64,000 bases of DNA from Mycobacterium deserti (GTDB lineage: Bacteria > Actinomycetota > Actinomycetes > Mycobacteriales > Mycobacteriaceae), in NCBI RefSeq assembly GCF_025345615.1, contig NZ_JAODWD010000002.1, positions 372,001 through 436,000 of the forward strand. The letters run 5' to 3'. This document shows, in pieces, positions 52,683-63,762 of this stretch; position 1 is the first letter of the stretch, and every line of letters begins with the position of its first letter. Position numbers and translations under genes: made by a program. The notes below the pieces were generated by a model. The model saw only the letters and a program-made list of their open reading frames with translations. It had not been told where the DNA came from and did no database searches.

Positions 52683-52960
52683 CTTGGTAAGCCCCTGATC
52701 TTGTCCGATGACGTTGCGAACGACCAGTTCACATTTTAGAACTTCACTCGCGAAACGGGAGATGCGATCTGCGCCCTTCTGCACCCGCCGAGCACGGCGT
52801 GCCGTACACACCTGATGTCGCAGACAGCAACGCCGGCGCCAGTAGCTGTTTCGTGCCCTCCCCGCCTACCTGGCCGCATGCCGTGATCACAGGTAGTTTG
52901 GTGCGTGAACGGCGTCAGATCGCCGACATCTTCGAACGATCGGTGATTGCGCTAACAACT

Positions 52961-54235
52961 ATGGCAATGACATTGTGCCGCCTGCTGAGCATCGCGACAC
53001 TCATGGTGCTCGCCGTGGCCGGCTGCGTCGCTGAGCCGCCGCCCGAGCCGGTCAAAGGTCCGTATCTGCGCGGCGTCAACACCATGACGTTTCTCTGGTT
53101 CGAGGGCTATGAGGACCAGGCAGGCAACGAGTCGCCGGCGTCGTACGAGTTTCTGGCGCGCCACGGGATGGCGACCGTGCGGCTGCCGATCTCGTGGGAA
53201 CGGATTCAGCCCCAACTCGGCGGCGAACTCGCACCGGTCGAGGTGGCCAGGCTGCGCACGGAGATCGCGCGGGCCCACCAGGCAGGCCTGGGCGTCATCG
53301 TCGACCTGCACGCCGGCTGCCGACATCGCGGTCCGGACGGGGCCACCAAGATCTGCGGTACTGGCATCTCCGCCGAACAGTTCAGCGACGTCTGGACTCG
53401 GCTGTCCCCCGTACTGCGCAACGACCCGGGCGTCGTCGCCTACGACATCATGAACGAACCGCACGACCTCGTCGGCGACGAGAACGGCCGCGCCGACGCC
53501 GAGATCTGGGAAGAGTTCTCCCAAGCCGCGGTCGACGCGCTTCGCGGTGCCGGTGACAGGCACCGGCTGATGATCGAGGGCGTCAGCTGGTCGAACGTCG
53601 ACACCTTCGGAACGTTGCATCCCACACCGTGGATCACCGATCCGCTCGACAACGTCGTCTACTCCGCGCACCAGTACTTCGAGCAGGCCGGCCGCTACAC
53701 GGTGTCCGGCGACGACGTGCCGCAATGGCGGTACTCGTTCTGGGCGAAGCGATTCGAGAGCGACGGCACCACCGGCGGTCGACCGTTCGACGAGTGGAAT
53801 CTGCAGCGCCTGGAGCATTTCGTCGACTGGCTGGCGCACCACCAGGTGCGCGGCGATATCGGTGAGGTCGGGTGGCCGTCGCATCAGGAGATGGTGGCGG
53901 CGGGCATTCCGGCCGCCGAGGCCGCCGACGAAACACGACAATGGAATTCCCTGGCCGACAGGTGGTTTGCCATCGCAGACGCGGCGTATCTGTCGGTCAC
54001 CTACTTCGCTGCCAGCGGGCTCCAGTTCATCGAATTCCCCGGTTCACCGCCGGGCCTACCGGAGGCCAACGCGGTGTTCGTGCACAGCGGCGGCAACGGC
54101 GAGCTGCGCGACGCTTCGGGTCAGCTGCTGCTCGACGCGAACGGCGACGTGCAGCCTCGTGTCGTCGACACCGCCAACTCGCAGTACGACGTGCTGTCGA
54201 AACACCTGTCGCGTACTGACCTTCCCGTCGACTGA
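52961..54235 (+). CDS. GH5-family glycoside hydrolase, lipoprotein
   Basis: 424 residues from ATG 52961 (ATG 52967 also possible). Lipobox AVAGC (Cys22). GH5 signals: LRGVNTMTFLW, MATVRLPISWERIQP, GVIVDLHAG, acid/base Glu in YDIMNEPHDL, YSAHQYF, and nucleophile Glu in GEVGWPS. GH5 enzymes cut beta-glucans, mannans or glycolipid sugars; this one would act at the cell surface. Divergent from the ketosynthase gene, 278 bp apart. Substrate unknown. Confidence 0.86.
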   Translation: MAMTLCRLLSIATLMVLAVAGCVAEPPPEPVKGPYLRGVNTMTFLWFEGYEDQAGNESPASYEFLARHGMATVRLPISWERIQPQLGGELAPVEVARLRTEIARAHQAGLGVIVDLHAGCRHRGPDGATKICGTGISAEQFSDVWTRLSPVLRNDPGVVAYDIMNEPHDLVGDENGRADAEIWEEFSQAAVDALRGAGDRHRLMIEGVSWSNVDTFGTLHPTPWITDPLDNVVYSAHQYFEQAGRYTVSGDDVPQWRYSFWAKRFESDGTTGGRPFDEWNLQRLEHFVDWLAHHQVRGDIGEVGWPSHQEMVAAGIPAAEAADETRQWNSLADRWFAIADAAYLSVTYFAASGLQFIEFPGSPPGLPEANAVFVHSGGNGELRDASGQLLLDANGDVQPRVVDTANSQYDVLSKHLSRTDLPVD

Positions 54236-54275
54236 TCCGCCGCCGAAGAGCCTGGGCGTCTCCTACCGTGAGCGC

Positions 54276-54758
54276 ATGGCAGATCAGTCATTCGCAGTCA
54301 CACTGGCGCATCCCCATACGGCGCTCCTGCGCGCCGTGAACCCTCTTGTGGGTCGGCTTCTGCGCAGCCGGCTCGCCGGATCGCTGCGTCGGCACTTGAT
54401 GGTCGTCAACGTCACCGGACGCAAGAGCGGACGGCGGTACTCGATCCCGCTGAGCGCACACCGGATTGACGGTGTCCTGTACGCGTTGACGAGCGCGGCG
54501 TGGAAGAACAACTTCCGCGGCGGCGCCGACGCGGAGGTGGTGCACGACGGGAAGACCGCGTCGATGCGCGGCGAACTCATCACCGACCCCGGTGCCGTCG
54601 CCGACGTGTCCCACCGCTGCGCACAGTCCTGGGGCGTCAAACGCGCGCAGACGATGATGGGGCTGAAGTTCCGCGACGACCGCATTCCCACCGTCGAGGA
54701 ATTCGAGGAAGCGGCGCGGCGCGAGCGGTACGCGGCGGTGCGGTTTACGCCCGCTTAG
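54276..54758 (+). CDS. Ddn-like F420 (deazaflavin)-dependent nitroreductase family protein
   Basis: 160 residues from ATG 54276. MVVNVTGRKSGRRYSIPLSAHRIDG, LYALTSAAWKNNFRGG and VVHDGKTASMRGELI give the split-barrel Ddn fold, in which F420H2 binds near the KSG..R region. Family members reduce quinones or nitro-imidazoles. The frame is open upstream into the GH5 gene, but the ATG fits the family N-terminus. Only 6 bp separate its stop from the convergent htrA stop. Confidence 0.82.
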   Translation: MADQSFAVTLAHPHTALLRAVNPLVGRLLRSRLAGSLRRHLMVVNVTGRKSGRRYSIPLSAHRIDGVLYALTSAAWKNNFRGGADAEVVHDGKTASMRGELITDPGAVADVSHRCAQSWGVKRAQTMMGLKFRDDRIPTVEEFEEAARRERYAAVRFTPA

Positions 54759-54764
54759 CCGTCC

Positions 54765-56207
<1,443 letters not shown>

Positions 56208-56265
56208 CTACCGACGGCCGTCGGACGGACCTCGACACCAATGACGCCCCGGCTCAGTGCACGCC

Positions 56266-57909
56266 TCAGGGCCGGCTGAGCACGACCCGACCGACTTCCT
56301 CCAACGCATCCGGGCTTCGGGGCTGCTCGAACCGCACCTCGGCGCTACGGCCGTCTACCTGGATGGTGGCGATGGTGTTGCCGAACAACGGACCGCAGGT
56401 GTTCGACCAGCGCAGCGGAAGCGGCGGGATGCCGCGGCGACGGGCCCACCACCGGAACAAGGTGGCAGCGGGCCGTGTCCAACCCAGGGTGAACACCGGC
56501 TTGATGAACAGCGGCACATAGTTGTGCACCGGCGAGCACACCAACTGATGCACGGCCGCGCCACCGGGCTGGGCATCACCCACCCACTCGGCGCGCGCGG
56601 CATAGCTGTGGTGCACGTCGCCGGACAGCACGCTGACCGTTGCCGGCCCGTTGGGATGGCCCGCGATGCCGGCGATCATCTCGGCGAGTCGCAGGAATGA
56701 ATTGCAAAAGGCGGGCCAGTGCTCGAAATCTGCTGTTTGACGAACCTTCTCGGCGAGTCGTCCGCGCCGTCCGGGTCGATTGGCGTTGCGCTCATTGACC
56801 GACTCCAGATCACCGATTGCAGGCGGCATCAGCCACGGCACCGACGAGGCCAGCATCAGATGGTCCAGCTCGTCGACTCCTTCGGCCGCCTGGGCCTCAA
56901 GCCAACCGAACTCGTGCTCCCCCATCATCATGCGTTCGCCCGACTCGAGGATCCGGCCGTTCCGTGAGTCGATCATGATGAGCCGGCTGCGACCGAGATC
57001 CCATCGATAGCTGAACCGGACACCCTTGTTGCAGTCCACCTCGCTGTCGGCCCGGTCGGCCAGATCGACCAGCTGCGGCCAGGTGTCGCCGTCGGTTGCC
57101 AACAGTCGCCGATAGTCCTCGTCGTCGGCCAATTCGGCCGGGCTCATGTTGCCCAGATGCTGATACACCCAGTAGGACGCCAGTCCGGCTCGGATCCGAT
57201 CTCGCCACCAGGGCTTCTTCTTGACGTCGGCGCGCCAGGCCGCGGACGTGTTCCAATCGTCCCTGATGTCATGATCGTCGAAGATCATCGCGGTGGGGAC
57301 CGTCGACATGAGCCACCTGATCTCCGGGTCCCCCCACGAGTGTCGGTAGAGCCGTTCGTATTCGGTGAAGCTCACGACCTCGTCCGGCGGGCGTTGGCCT
57401 TGCCGGTTCAGGCGGGTGCGGCGACCGGCCATGCGTTTTCTTGAGTCCGGGGTGAGCTCATCGGCGTACAACTGATCTCCGAGCAGGATGAGCGCCTCGG
57501 GCCACTCGTCGATGGGCTGTGTGGCCATTCGGGTGGCGTATACGTCCAGCGCGTCGAGTCCGAGTTTGGAATCGACCTTGTGGTCGTCGGTCTTGGGGTA
57601 TCGGCACGATCCGAAGATCGCCTGCAGCCGGTGAGTCGACGCGGGGCCGCGCGTCCGGATGATGCTCGGCGGATAGGGCGAGTCCGCGAACGGCCAGACC
57701 AGTTCACCGTCGACCTTGACGTCGTATTCGGTGACGGTGTCCGGGGTCAGGCCCGTCACCGTGACGAGGGCGTAGTGATGGCCCTGTACGGCAAACGTCC
57801 GCGCTGAGCAGCCGAGGACCTCGACGGTTGCCGCGTTCTCGGTCTGCACCCACACCAGCGCGGTGGTGTCGGAAACGTGTCGTAGGGCGGGGCCGAGCAA
57901 GAGTGCCAC
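56266..57909 (-). CDS. PhoD-like phosphatase without export signal
   Basis: 547 residues from GTG 57909. ALLLGPALRHVSDTTALVWVQT, FGSCRYPK, ALILLGDQLYADE, MIFDDHDIRDDWNTS, HLMLASSVPWL and VLSGDVHHSYAAR mark the PhoD/metallophosphatase fold. No leader peptide, unlike the homologue at 47648. It could act on cytosolic or membrane phosphodiesters. Lies 88 bp downstream of the htrA start, on the same strand and transcribed away from it. Confidence 0.85.
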   Translation of the reverse strand: MALLLGPALRHVSDTTALVWVQTENAATVEVLGCSARTFAVQGHHYALVTVTGLTPDTVTEYDVKVDGELVWPFADSPYPPSIIRTRGPASTHRLQAIFGSCRYPKTDDHKVDSKLGLDALDVYATRMATQPIDEWPEALILLGDQLYADELTPDSRKRMAGRRTRLNRQGQRPPDEVVSFTEYERLYRHSWGDPEIRWLMSTVPTAMIFDDHDIRDDWNTSAAWRADVKKKPWWRDRIRAGLASYWVYQHLGNMSPAELADDEDYRRLLATDGDTWPQLVDLADRADSEVDCNKGVRFSYRWDLGRSRLIMIDSRNGRILESGERMMMGEHEFGWLEAQAAEGVDELDHLMLASSVPWLMPPAIGDLESVNERNANRPGRRGRLAEKVRQTADFEHWPAFCNSFLRLAEMIAGIAGHPNGPATVSVLSGDVHHSYAARAEWVGDAQPGGAAVHQLVCSPVHNYVPLFIKPVFTLGWTRPAATLFRWWARRRGIPPLPLRWSNTCGPLFGNTIATIQVDGRSAEVRFEQPRSPDALEEVGRVVLSRP

Positions 57910-58075
57910 TGAACCACCCTACGGACGCGACGGCACATCTACCGTCCGCCCCCCAGGACGGGCGCACCGTCGCCAACGTCTCGGCGCTTGTGATACTCGA
58001 ACGGAGACGAGCGAACGCCCGCCGTCTCACCCGTTACGCCGTCCGGCATGGGTTGACGGCGAGGTCGGCCGGTGA

Positions 58076-60465
58076 CTACTGGCGCGCCATCGCGATCCGG
58101 AAACGTTCGTCTGGCTCGATGTAATGGTCGGCATCCTTGGCATCGTCACCCAGATCGATTCGTACCCACTCGATCTTGCCGGTGAACTTGCTGGTGTGGG
58201 CGGTGTAATCCGGGCTGACGGTGGTGCCGGATTCGTAGCCGATGTCGGTGGTCTCGTCGGCGGAGAAGATGAACCCCTGAGTTTGGTCGACTCGACCCTT
58301 GCCGACTTCATTGCCGTCGTAGTAGAGGGTGACGTCTCCGCCCTTGCCCATGCCACCGCCGTCGTAGGCGAACTCCATGCGAACCTGGGTGGCGCCGGAC
58401 GGCATCGGCTGGGTGGCTTCCACCTCGAAGGACTTGATGCCCAGCACGTTGTAGTGGAATTTGGCTTGCCCATTCTTGGCATAGAGGCTCCACCCGCCGA
58501 AACGGCCGCCCTGGGCGATGATGACACCCTGGGCGCCTTCGTCGCCCACCTCCACCTCGGAGGTGACGGCGAAGGACTTGTTCTTGATATCGACGACACT
58601 GTTCTCCGACAACCGCCCCATACCGGGGAACAGCAACTGGCTGTTGCCTTTGATCAGTGATGGCCGGCCGGCCGAGGTGGGATTGATCCGTTCGATCTGA
58701 CGGTCGTCGAGCGGCAACACGTTGTACTTGACCGCCTCGATCAGCCAAAGCCGCTGCAGCTCATGCAGTTTGTCCGGGTTCTCCTTGGAAAGGTCTTTGG
58801 CTTGCGTCCAGTCGCTGTTGCCGTCGTAGAGTTCCCAGACGTCGTCGTCGAACGCCGGCATGGCCTGTCCACTCATCTGCCAGGGAGTGCGGTGCTTGGT
58901 GACCGCACTCCACCCCTTGTGGTAGATCCCGCGGTTGCAGAACATCTCGAAGTACTGGGTTTCGTGCCGCTCGGCGGCGTCGGCGTCGTTGAAGCTGTAC
59001 AGCAGGCTGGTGCCCTCGTACGGACTCTGCATCACCCCGTTCACGATCGTCGGCTGCGGAATCCCGGCTGCCTCCAAGACGGTGGGAGCCAGGTCGATGA
59101 CATGGGTGAACTGATTCCGTATCCCGCCCTTGTCATCGATCCCCCTGGGCCAGTGCACGATCGTGCCGTTGCGGGTGCCGCCCCAGTGCGACGCCACCTG
59201 CTTGGTCCACTGATAGGGCGTGTCCATCGCCCAGGCCCAACCCACCGCGTAATGGCCGTAGGAGTTCTCACCGCCGAAATTATCGAGCTTGGACGCCAGG
59301 AATTCGGGCGTCTCGAGGTCGGCCATGCCGTTGAAGTTGGCCATTTCGTTGAACGCGCCCTGCAGCGTGCCCTCCGCCGAAGCGCCGTTGTCGCCGATGA
59401 TGACGTAAACGAGTGTGTCTTCCAGTACCGGTCCGAGCGCATCGATCAACCGACCGACGTGATGGTCGGTGTGCTCCAGAAATGCTGCGTACACCTCCAT
59501 CTCGCGTTCCAGTGCCGGCTTGAGGGCAGGATCCATGTCGTCCAGGCCGGGATTTCCGCGTGGCGTGGGGTGAGCACGGCGTCAGCTGCGATGACACCGA
59601 GTTCCTTCTGCCGCTCGAAGGTGATCTCGCGCTGCTTGTCCCAGCCGTGCGCGAACTTGCCTTTGTACTTGTCGATCCACTCTTTCGGCACGTGATGCGG
59701 CGCGTGGGTCGCGCCCGGCGCGAAGTACATGAAGAATGGTTTGTCAGGCAGCAGCGCCTTCTGCTGTCGTACCCAGCTGATCGCCTTGTCGGCCAGATCC
59801 TCTGTCAGGTGATAGCCCTCGGCCGGGGTCTTCGGCGGCTCGATAGGCGTGGTGCCCTCGTACAGGGCCGGGTCCCACTGGTTGTTCTCCCCACCGATGA
59901 ACCCGTAGAAGTACTCGAATCCGCCGCCACCGGACGGCCATGCGGTGAACGGACCCGCGGGGCTGGTCTGCCAGACAGGCACCTCGTGACACTTTCCGAA
60001 CTGCGCCGTCGAAAAGCCGTTCAGCTTGAGCGTCACAGCCAGCGGCGCTTTGGTGTTCGGCAACACAGAGGTGTATCCGGGTGCGGCGGTGGCGGTTTCG
60101 GTGATGTTGCCCATGCCCACTGAGTGGTGGTTGCGCCCGGTGAGCAGGGCCTGCCGAGTCGGCGAGCAGAGCGCAGTCGTGTGCAACCGCGTGTACTTCA
60201 ACCCCTCGGCGGCGAGCTTGTCGAAGTTGGGGGTGTCGCACGGTCCACCGAAGGCGCTACTGGCCCCGAAACCGACGTCGTCGATGAGGACGACGAGCAC
60301 ATTGGGCGCCGTCGCAGGCGGACGCACGTCCTTGATCGGCGGATAACTGGTGTCGGGATCCTTCGCGTCGTACGTCGTCAGGCCGATATGCGACGTCGGG
60401 AATGGGAAGGATGTCGCGCCGGACGCCGGACTGGTCCGGCCTACTGGCGTGAGCCTGGCCGTCAC
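58076..60465 (-). pseudogene. Arylsulfatase with a single-base frameshift
   Basis: N-terminal part (GTG 60465 to about 59545) has the metal site VVLIDDVGFG (residues 58-67), the formylglycine motif CSPTR (100-104) with LLTGRNHHSVG, and the HTAP-like DKPFFMYFAPGATHAPHHVP. The C-terminal part continues in another frame from about 59540: MDPALKPALEREMEVYAAFLEHTD, YVIIGDNGASAEG, then a long C-terminal domain to 58076. At the junction PAW is followed by TTW; one more C in the CC at 59542-59543 would restore PAWDDMDP. So either a recent pseudogene or a sequencing slip. The enzyme would hydrolyse sulfate esters. No sulfatase-modifying enzyme is adjacent. Confidence 0.88.
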
Positions 60466-61352
60466 CCTGCGCTGACGAAGTGGGCATGGTCGTCCTCTCG
60501 TGCATAGTTCGGGGCTGCGACGGCGCTACCGCGACACCGACGGTCGTGAGTGGCCCGCAGGTCGGCGCTCGACCGGAGTACTACCGGCAACGATGAATGC
60601 CATTGGCTTGCATCAAGGTTCGGACCTCAATCGACGATCCCAGCGGGGAAACGAGGATTCCTGGCGCACATCGACGAACGGAACGCATGCCCTCTCCGCC
60701 CGAGACATGATCATCGAATCGGCGACATGTCACGAACAACATCTTGGTTGGCCCGATACCTGAGACTAAATCCTCCGGTCCGTCTCCGGAGGCAATTGGC
60801 CGCCCCGTCGATGGTGGTTTACGTGTCCTTTTCCCAATCGGCTCGACGGGATTCGCGTGCGGCCCGCGCCAATAACTGGGGGCCGGTGGTCAGCGACGGT
60901 GTCGAAGTGACGGTCTTGACGATGTTCGCGGCCACCAACAACTCCAGCCAAGACGAATCGCTCCGCCCAAAATGTCTGCGTAGCCCTCTGTCGAAGATTG
61001 CTGCTAAGTGCATCCGTCAAGTTATCTGTCCTGCAATGCATCCCGGACGGGGTATCGGCGGCGTTCACCGAATGGACCAGCGCCGCGGGCGGCGCGGCCT
61101 TCGCCCTCTCATGCCGGCGGTGTGACGGGCGGCGCGTCAACGATCGCGGCAACTACGATCACAGACGTTCGGGCGATTACGCCACCGCTGCGACCGCGAG
61201 AGTCGCCTATACGCCGGCCGGGAGGGATCCTCATCCCCGAACAGGTCAATCGTCGAATGGCCTACCTGAACATCCAGCGCACTAGCGTCACGAGGGTGGT
61301 CTAGCTGGAATTGCGCGCAGGGTCAGACGGCTCAAGAAGCCGTTGACCAGGG
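60466..61352. other. Gene-poor stretch between sulfatase and tRNA-Tyr
   Basis: 887 bp. It is less GC-rich and shows none of the strong third-position bias of the neighbours. Several overlapping open frames of 60-190 codons exist on both strands; only 60819-61013 (minus) looks slightly protein-like. It may be decayed coding DNA near a tRNA gene, a common site of turnover. No integrase, att-like repeat of the tRNA 3' end or IS end was seen. Confidence 0.5.
60819..61013 (-). CDS. Possible small protein, doubtful
   Basis: 64 residues from ATG 61013, with a stop codon directly upstream and no good ribosome site. Begins MHLAAIFDRGLRRHFGRSDS, mixed composition, no known motif. Codon use is typical of the genome only in the middle. 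It may be a remnant. Confidence 0.25.
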   Translation of the reverse strand: MHLAAIFDRGLRRHFGRSDSSWLELLVAANIVKTVTSTPSLTTGPQLLARAARESRRADWEKDT

Positions 61353-61435
61353 TGGCAGGTGCAGGATTCGAACCTGCGTAGGCGTAAGCCGACGGATTTA
61401 CAGTCCGCTCCCATTGGCCGCTCGGGCAACCTGCC
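61353..61435 (-). tRNA. tRNA-Tyr: tRNA-Tyr (GTA anticodon)
   Basis: 83 nt on the minus strand including the discriminator A. The acceptor arms GGCAGGT and ACCTGCC pair fully; T-loop GTTCGAATC; anticodon loop CTGTAAA gives GTA. A long variable arm, as in bacterial class II tRNA-Tyr, fits. The 3' CCA is not fully encoded (CCC follows). Confidence 0.96.
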
Positions 61436-61535
61436 TGGGTGCTGCACCAACCTCGCGGATTTGGTGCGACTAGCAGGGTACAACGAGGATGGGCCAAGAA
61501 CGAAAACGCACCCGAGCTAGAGGAGGACGCGGTCC

Positions 61536-62027
61536 ATGGCGGATTCATCGTTCGACGTCGTCAGCAAGGTCGACCGCCAGGAGGTCGACAACGCGCTCAA
61601 TCAGGCCGCGAAGGAACTGTCGACGCGCTTCGACTTCCGCGGCACCGACACCACCATCGCCTGGAAGGGCGAGGAGGTCATCGAGCTCGTCAGCTCGACC
61701 GAGGAACGGCTCAAGGCCGCCGTCGACGTCTTCAAGGAGAAGCTCGTCCGTCGCGACATCTCGATGAAGGCCTTCGACGCCGGCGATCCGCAGCCGAGCG
61801 GGAAGACCTTCAGGCTGACCGGCACCCTCAAGCAAGGCATCGACAGCGAGCACGCCAAGAAGATCACGAAGCTCATCCGCGACGAGGGACCCAAGGGCGT
61901 CAAGGCGCAAATCCAGGGCGACGAGATCCGGGTTTCGTCGAAGAAGCGTGACGACCTCCAGGCCGTCATCGCCCTGCTCAAGGGCGCGGACCTCGACGTG
62001 GCGCTGCAGTTCGTCAACTACAGGTGA
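61536..62027 (+). CDS. YajQ-family nucleotide-binding protein
   Basis: 163 residues: [75 protein letters not shown]. Full-length YajQ (Rv0566c type), two ferredoxin-like domains. Homologues bind nucleotides, in some bacteria c-di-GMP. It lies 30 bp upstream of gpsA on the same strand. Ribosome site GAGGAGG. Confidence 0.95.
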   Translation: MADSSFDVVSKVDRQEVDNALNQAAKELSTRFDFRGTDTTIAWKGEEVIELVSSTEERLKAAVDVFKEKLVRRDISMKAFDAGDPQPSGKTFRLTGTLKQGIDSEHAKKITKLIRDEGPKGVKAQIQGDEIRVSSKKRDDLQAVIALLKGADLDVALQFVNYR

Positions 62028-62057
62028 ATCGCAGCAGCCAGCCCTAGTCTGATCGGC

Positions 62058-63083
62058 ATGGCACCTGCGCAACGCGAACCCAATGTCGTCGTCCTCGGCG
62101 GCGGATCCTGGGGCACCACCGTGGCCTCCATCTGCGCCAGGCGTGGGCCGACGCTGCAGTGGGTGCGTTCCGAGGAGACTGCCAAGGACATCAACGAGAA
62201 CCACCGCAATTCGAAGTATCTGGGCGATGAGGTCGAGTTGGCCGACACCCTGCGTGCGACGACGGACTTCTCGGAGGCGGCCAACTGCGCGGACGTCATC
62301 GTGATGGGCGTGCCGTCGCATGGCTTCCGGGCCGTACTCGAGGAGCTCGCCAAGGAGCTGCGGCCGTGGGTGCCGGTGGTCTCGCTGGTGAAAGGACTGG
62401 AACAGGGCACCAATTACCGGATGAGCCAGATCGTCGACGAGGTGTTGCCAGGCCATCCCGCGGGCATCCTGGCCGGGCCGAACATCGCGCGGGAAGTGGC
62501 CGACGGATATGCGGCCGCCGCGGTGTTGGCGATGCCCGATCAGCACCTGGCCGCGAGGCTTGCAGAGTTGTTCCGCACGAAGCGCTTTCGGACCTACACC
62601 ACAGACGACGTCGTCGGTGTCGAGATGGCGGGCGCGTTGAAGAACGTGTACGCAATCGCGGTCGGAATGGGCTATTCGCTTGGCATCGGCGAAAATACGC
62701 GCGCGATGGTGATCGCGCGCGCGTTGCGCGAAATGTCCAAGCTCGGCGAGTCTATGGGCGGGCACCGCGACACGTTCGCCGGGTTGGCGGGCATGGGCGA
62801 TCTCATCGTCACGTGCACGTCGCAGCGCAGCCGCAATCGCCACGTCGGTGAGCAGTTGGGTGCGGGCAAGTCGATCGAGGAGATCATCTCGGCGATGAAC
62901 CAGGTCGCCGAGGGCGTCAAGGCGGCCAGCGTGGTCATGGAGTTCGCGAACGAGTACGGGCTCAACATGCCGATCGCGCGCGAGGTCGACGGCGTGGTCA
63001 ACCACGGCTCATCGGTCGAGGAGGCCTACCGCGGGCTGGCCGCCGAGAAGCCCGGCCATGAGGTGCACGGCGCGGGGTTTTGA
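62058..63083 (+). CDS. gpsA: NAD(P)-dependent glycerol-3-phosphate dehydrogenase
   Basis: 341 residues. Rossmann site VVLGGGSWGTTVASI, GPNIAREVADGYAAAAVLA, catalytic Lys in GALKNVYAIAVGMGYSLG, GLAGMGDLIVTCTSQRSRNRHVG and MPIAREVDGVV. It makes sn-glycerol 3-phosphate from dihydroxyacetone phosphate for phospholipid synthesis. Probably co-transcribed with yajQ. Confidence 0.96.
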   Translation: MAPAQREPNVVVLGGGSWGTTVASICARRGPTLQWVRSEETAKDINENHRNSKYLGDEVELADTLRATTDFSEAANCADVIVMGVPSHGFRAVLEELAKELRPWVPVVSLVKGLEQGTNYRMSQIVDEVLPGHPAGILAGPNIAREVADGYAAAAVLAMPDQHLAARLAELFRTKRFRTYTTDDVVGVEMAGALKNVYAIAVGMGYSLGIGENTRAMVIARALREMSKLGESMGGHRDTFAGLAGMGDLIVTCTSQRSRNRHVGEQLGAGKSIEEIISAMNQVAEGVKAASVVMEFANEYGLNMPIAREVDGVVNHGSSVEEAYRGLAAEKPGHEVHGAGF

Positions 63084-63157
63084 GCCCGCGTTGTCAACGA
63101 CAGAGTCGGTGATAGGTGGGCAATCGTTCGCATGCACTGGCGACGGCTGTGCGCCGT

Positions 63158-63706
63158 TCAGTTGATGAAGGGGTTGGTGCCCTCGGGTCGCACGAGTAGC
63201 GGGTCGACGCCTTCGTTGATGATGTAGCTGCCTGCCGGCGTCAGCACGAAGCCCGACTGATTGCGGCTGTCGGTGCACGTGGTGGCCGTGCCGTCGTTGC
63301 CGCAACTCACCGTCTGGTAGCTGATGCGCGACCCCGACGGCAGCGGCTTGGCGTCACCGGCCACCCCGGCGAACACATCGCCTGCCGAGTTGGCGAATGT
63401 CGGCTGGCCTGGGCCGCCGCTGACGAGGTTCGCCGCGTTCGGCGCCCCGGGTAGCGGCCCGCTGCAGCCGTAGCCGCCGTTGCGCTGCAGCACGCACGTC
63501 AGCCCGTCGGGGGTCTTGAACGCGTACCACTGGTTGTCCATCACCGCGTATTCGGACAGCTTCACCGGTGCGAACGCGTTGACATTGGGCGGAGGGGGTG
63601 GCGGCGGTGGTTCTGGCGGCTGGGCCATGGCAAGGCCCGGCACACCGATCAGGGCCGCCCCCGCAGACCCGACGACGCCGATCAGCACTCTGTTCAGCAC
63701 GCACAC
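63158..63706 (-). CDS. Secreted conserved mycobacterial protein, unknown
   Basis: 182 residues from GTG 63706 (a second GTG at 63700 also possible). Signal peptide ending GLAMA|QP, a PPEPPPPPPPP linker, then a globular part with four cysteines (CVLQRNGGYGCSGPLPG and VSCGNDGTATTCTD), likely two disulfides. It resembles small secreted proteins common in mycobacteria; function unknown. Confidence 0.8.
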   Translation of the reverse strand: MCVLNRVLIGVVGSAGAALIGVPGLAMAQPPEPPPPPPPPNVNAFAPVKLSEYAVMDNQWYAFKTPDGLTCVLQRNGGYGCSGPLPGAPNAANLVSGGPGQPTFANSAGDVFAGVAGDAKPLPSGSRISYQTVSCGNDGTATTCTDSRNQSGFVLTPAGSYIINEGVDPLLVRPEGTNPFIN

Positions 63707-63762
63707 ACCCTAAATGGTGCAGATGAGGCGCGCAGCGCTACTCCCCCATTTGCACTAGGACG

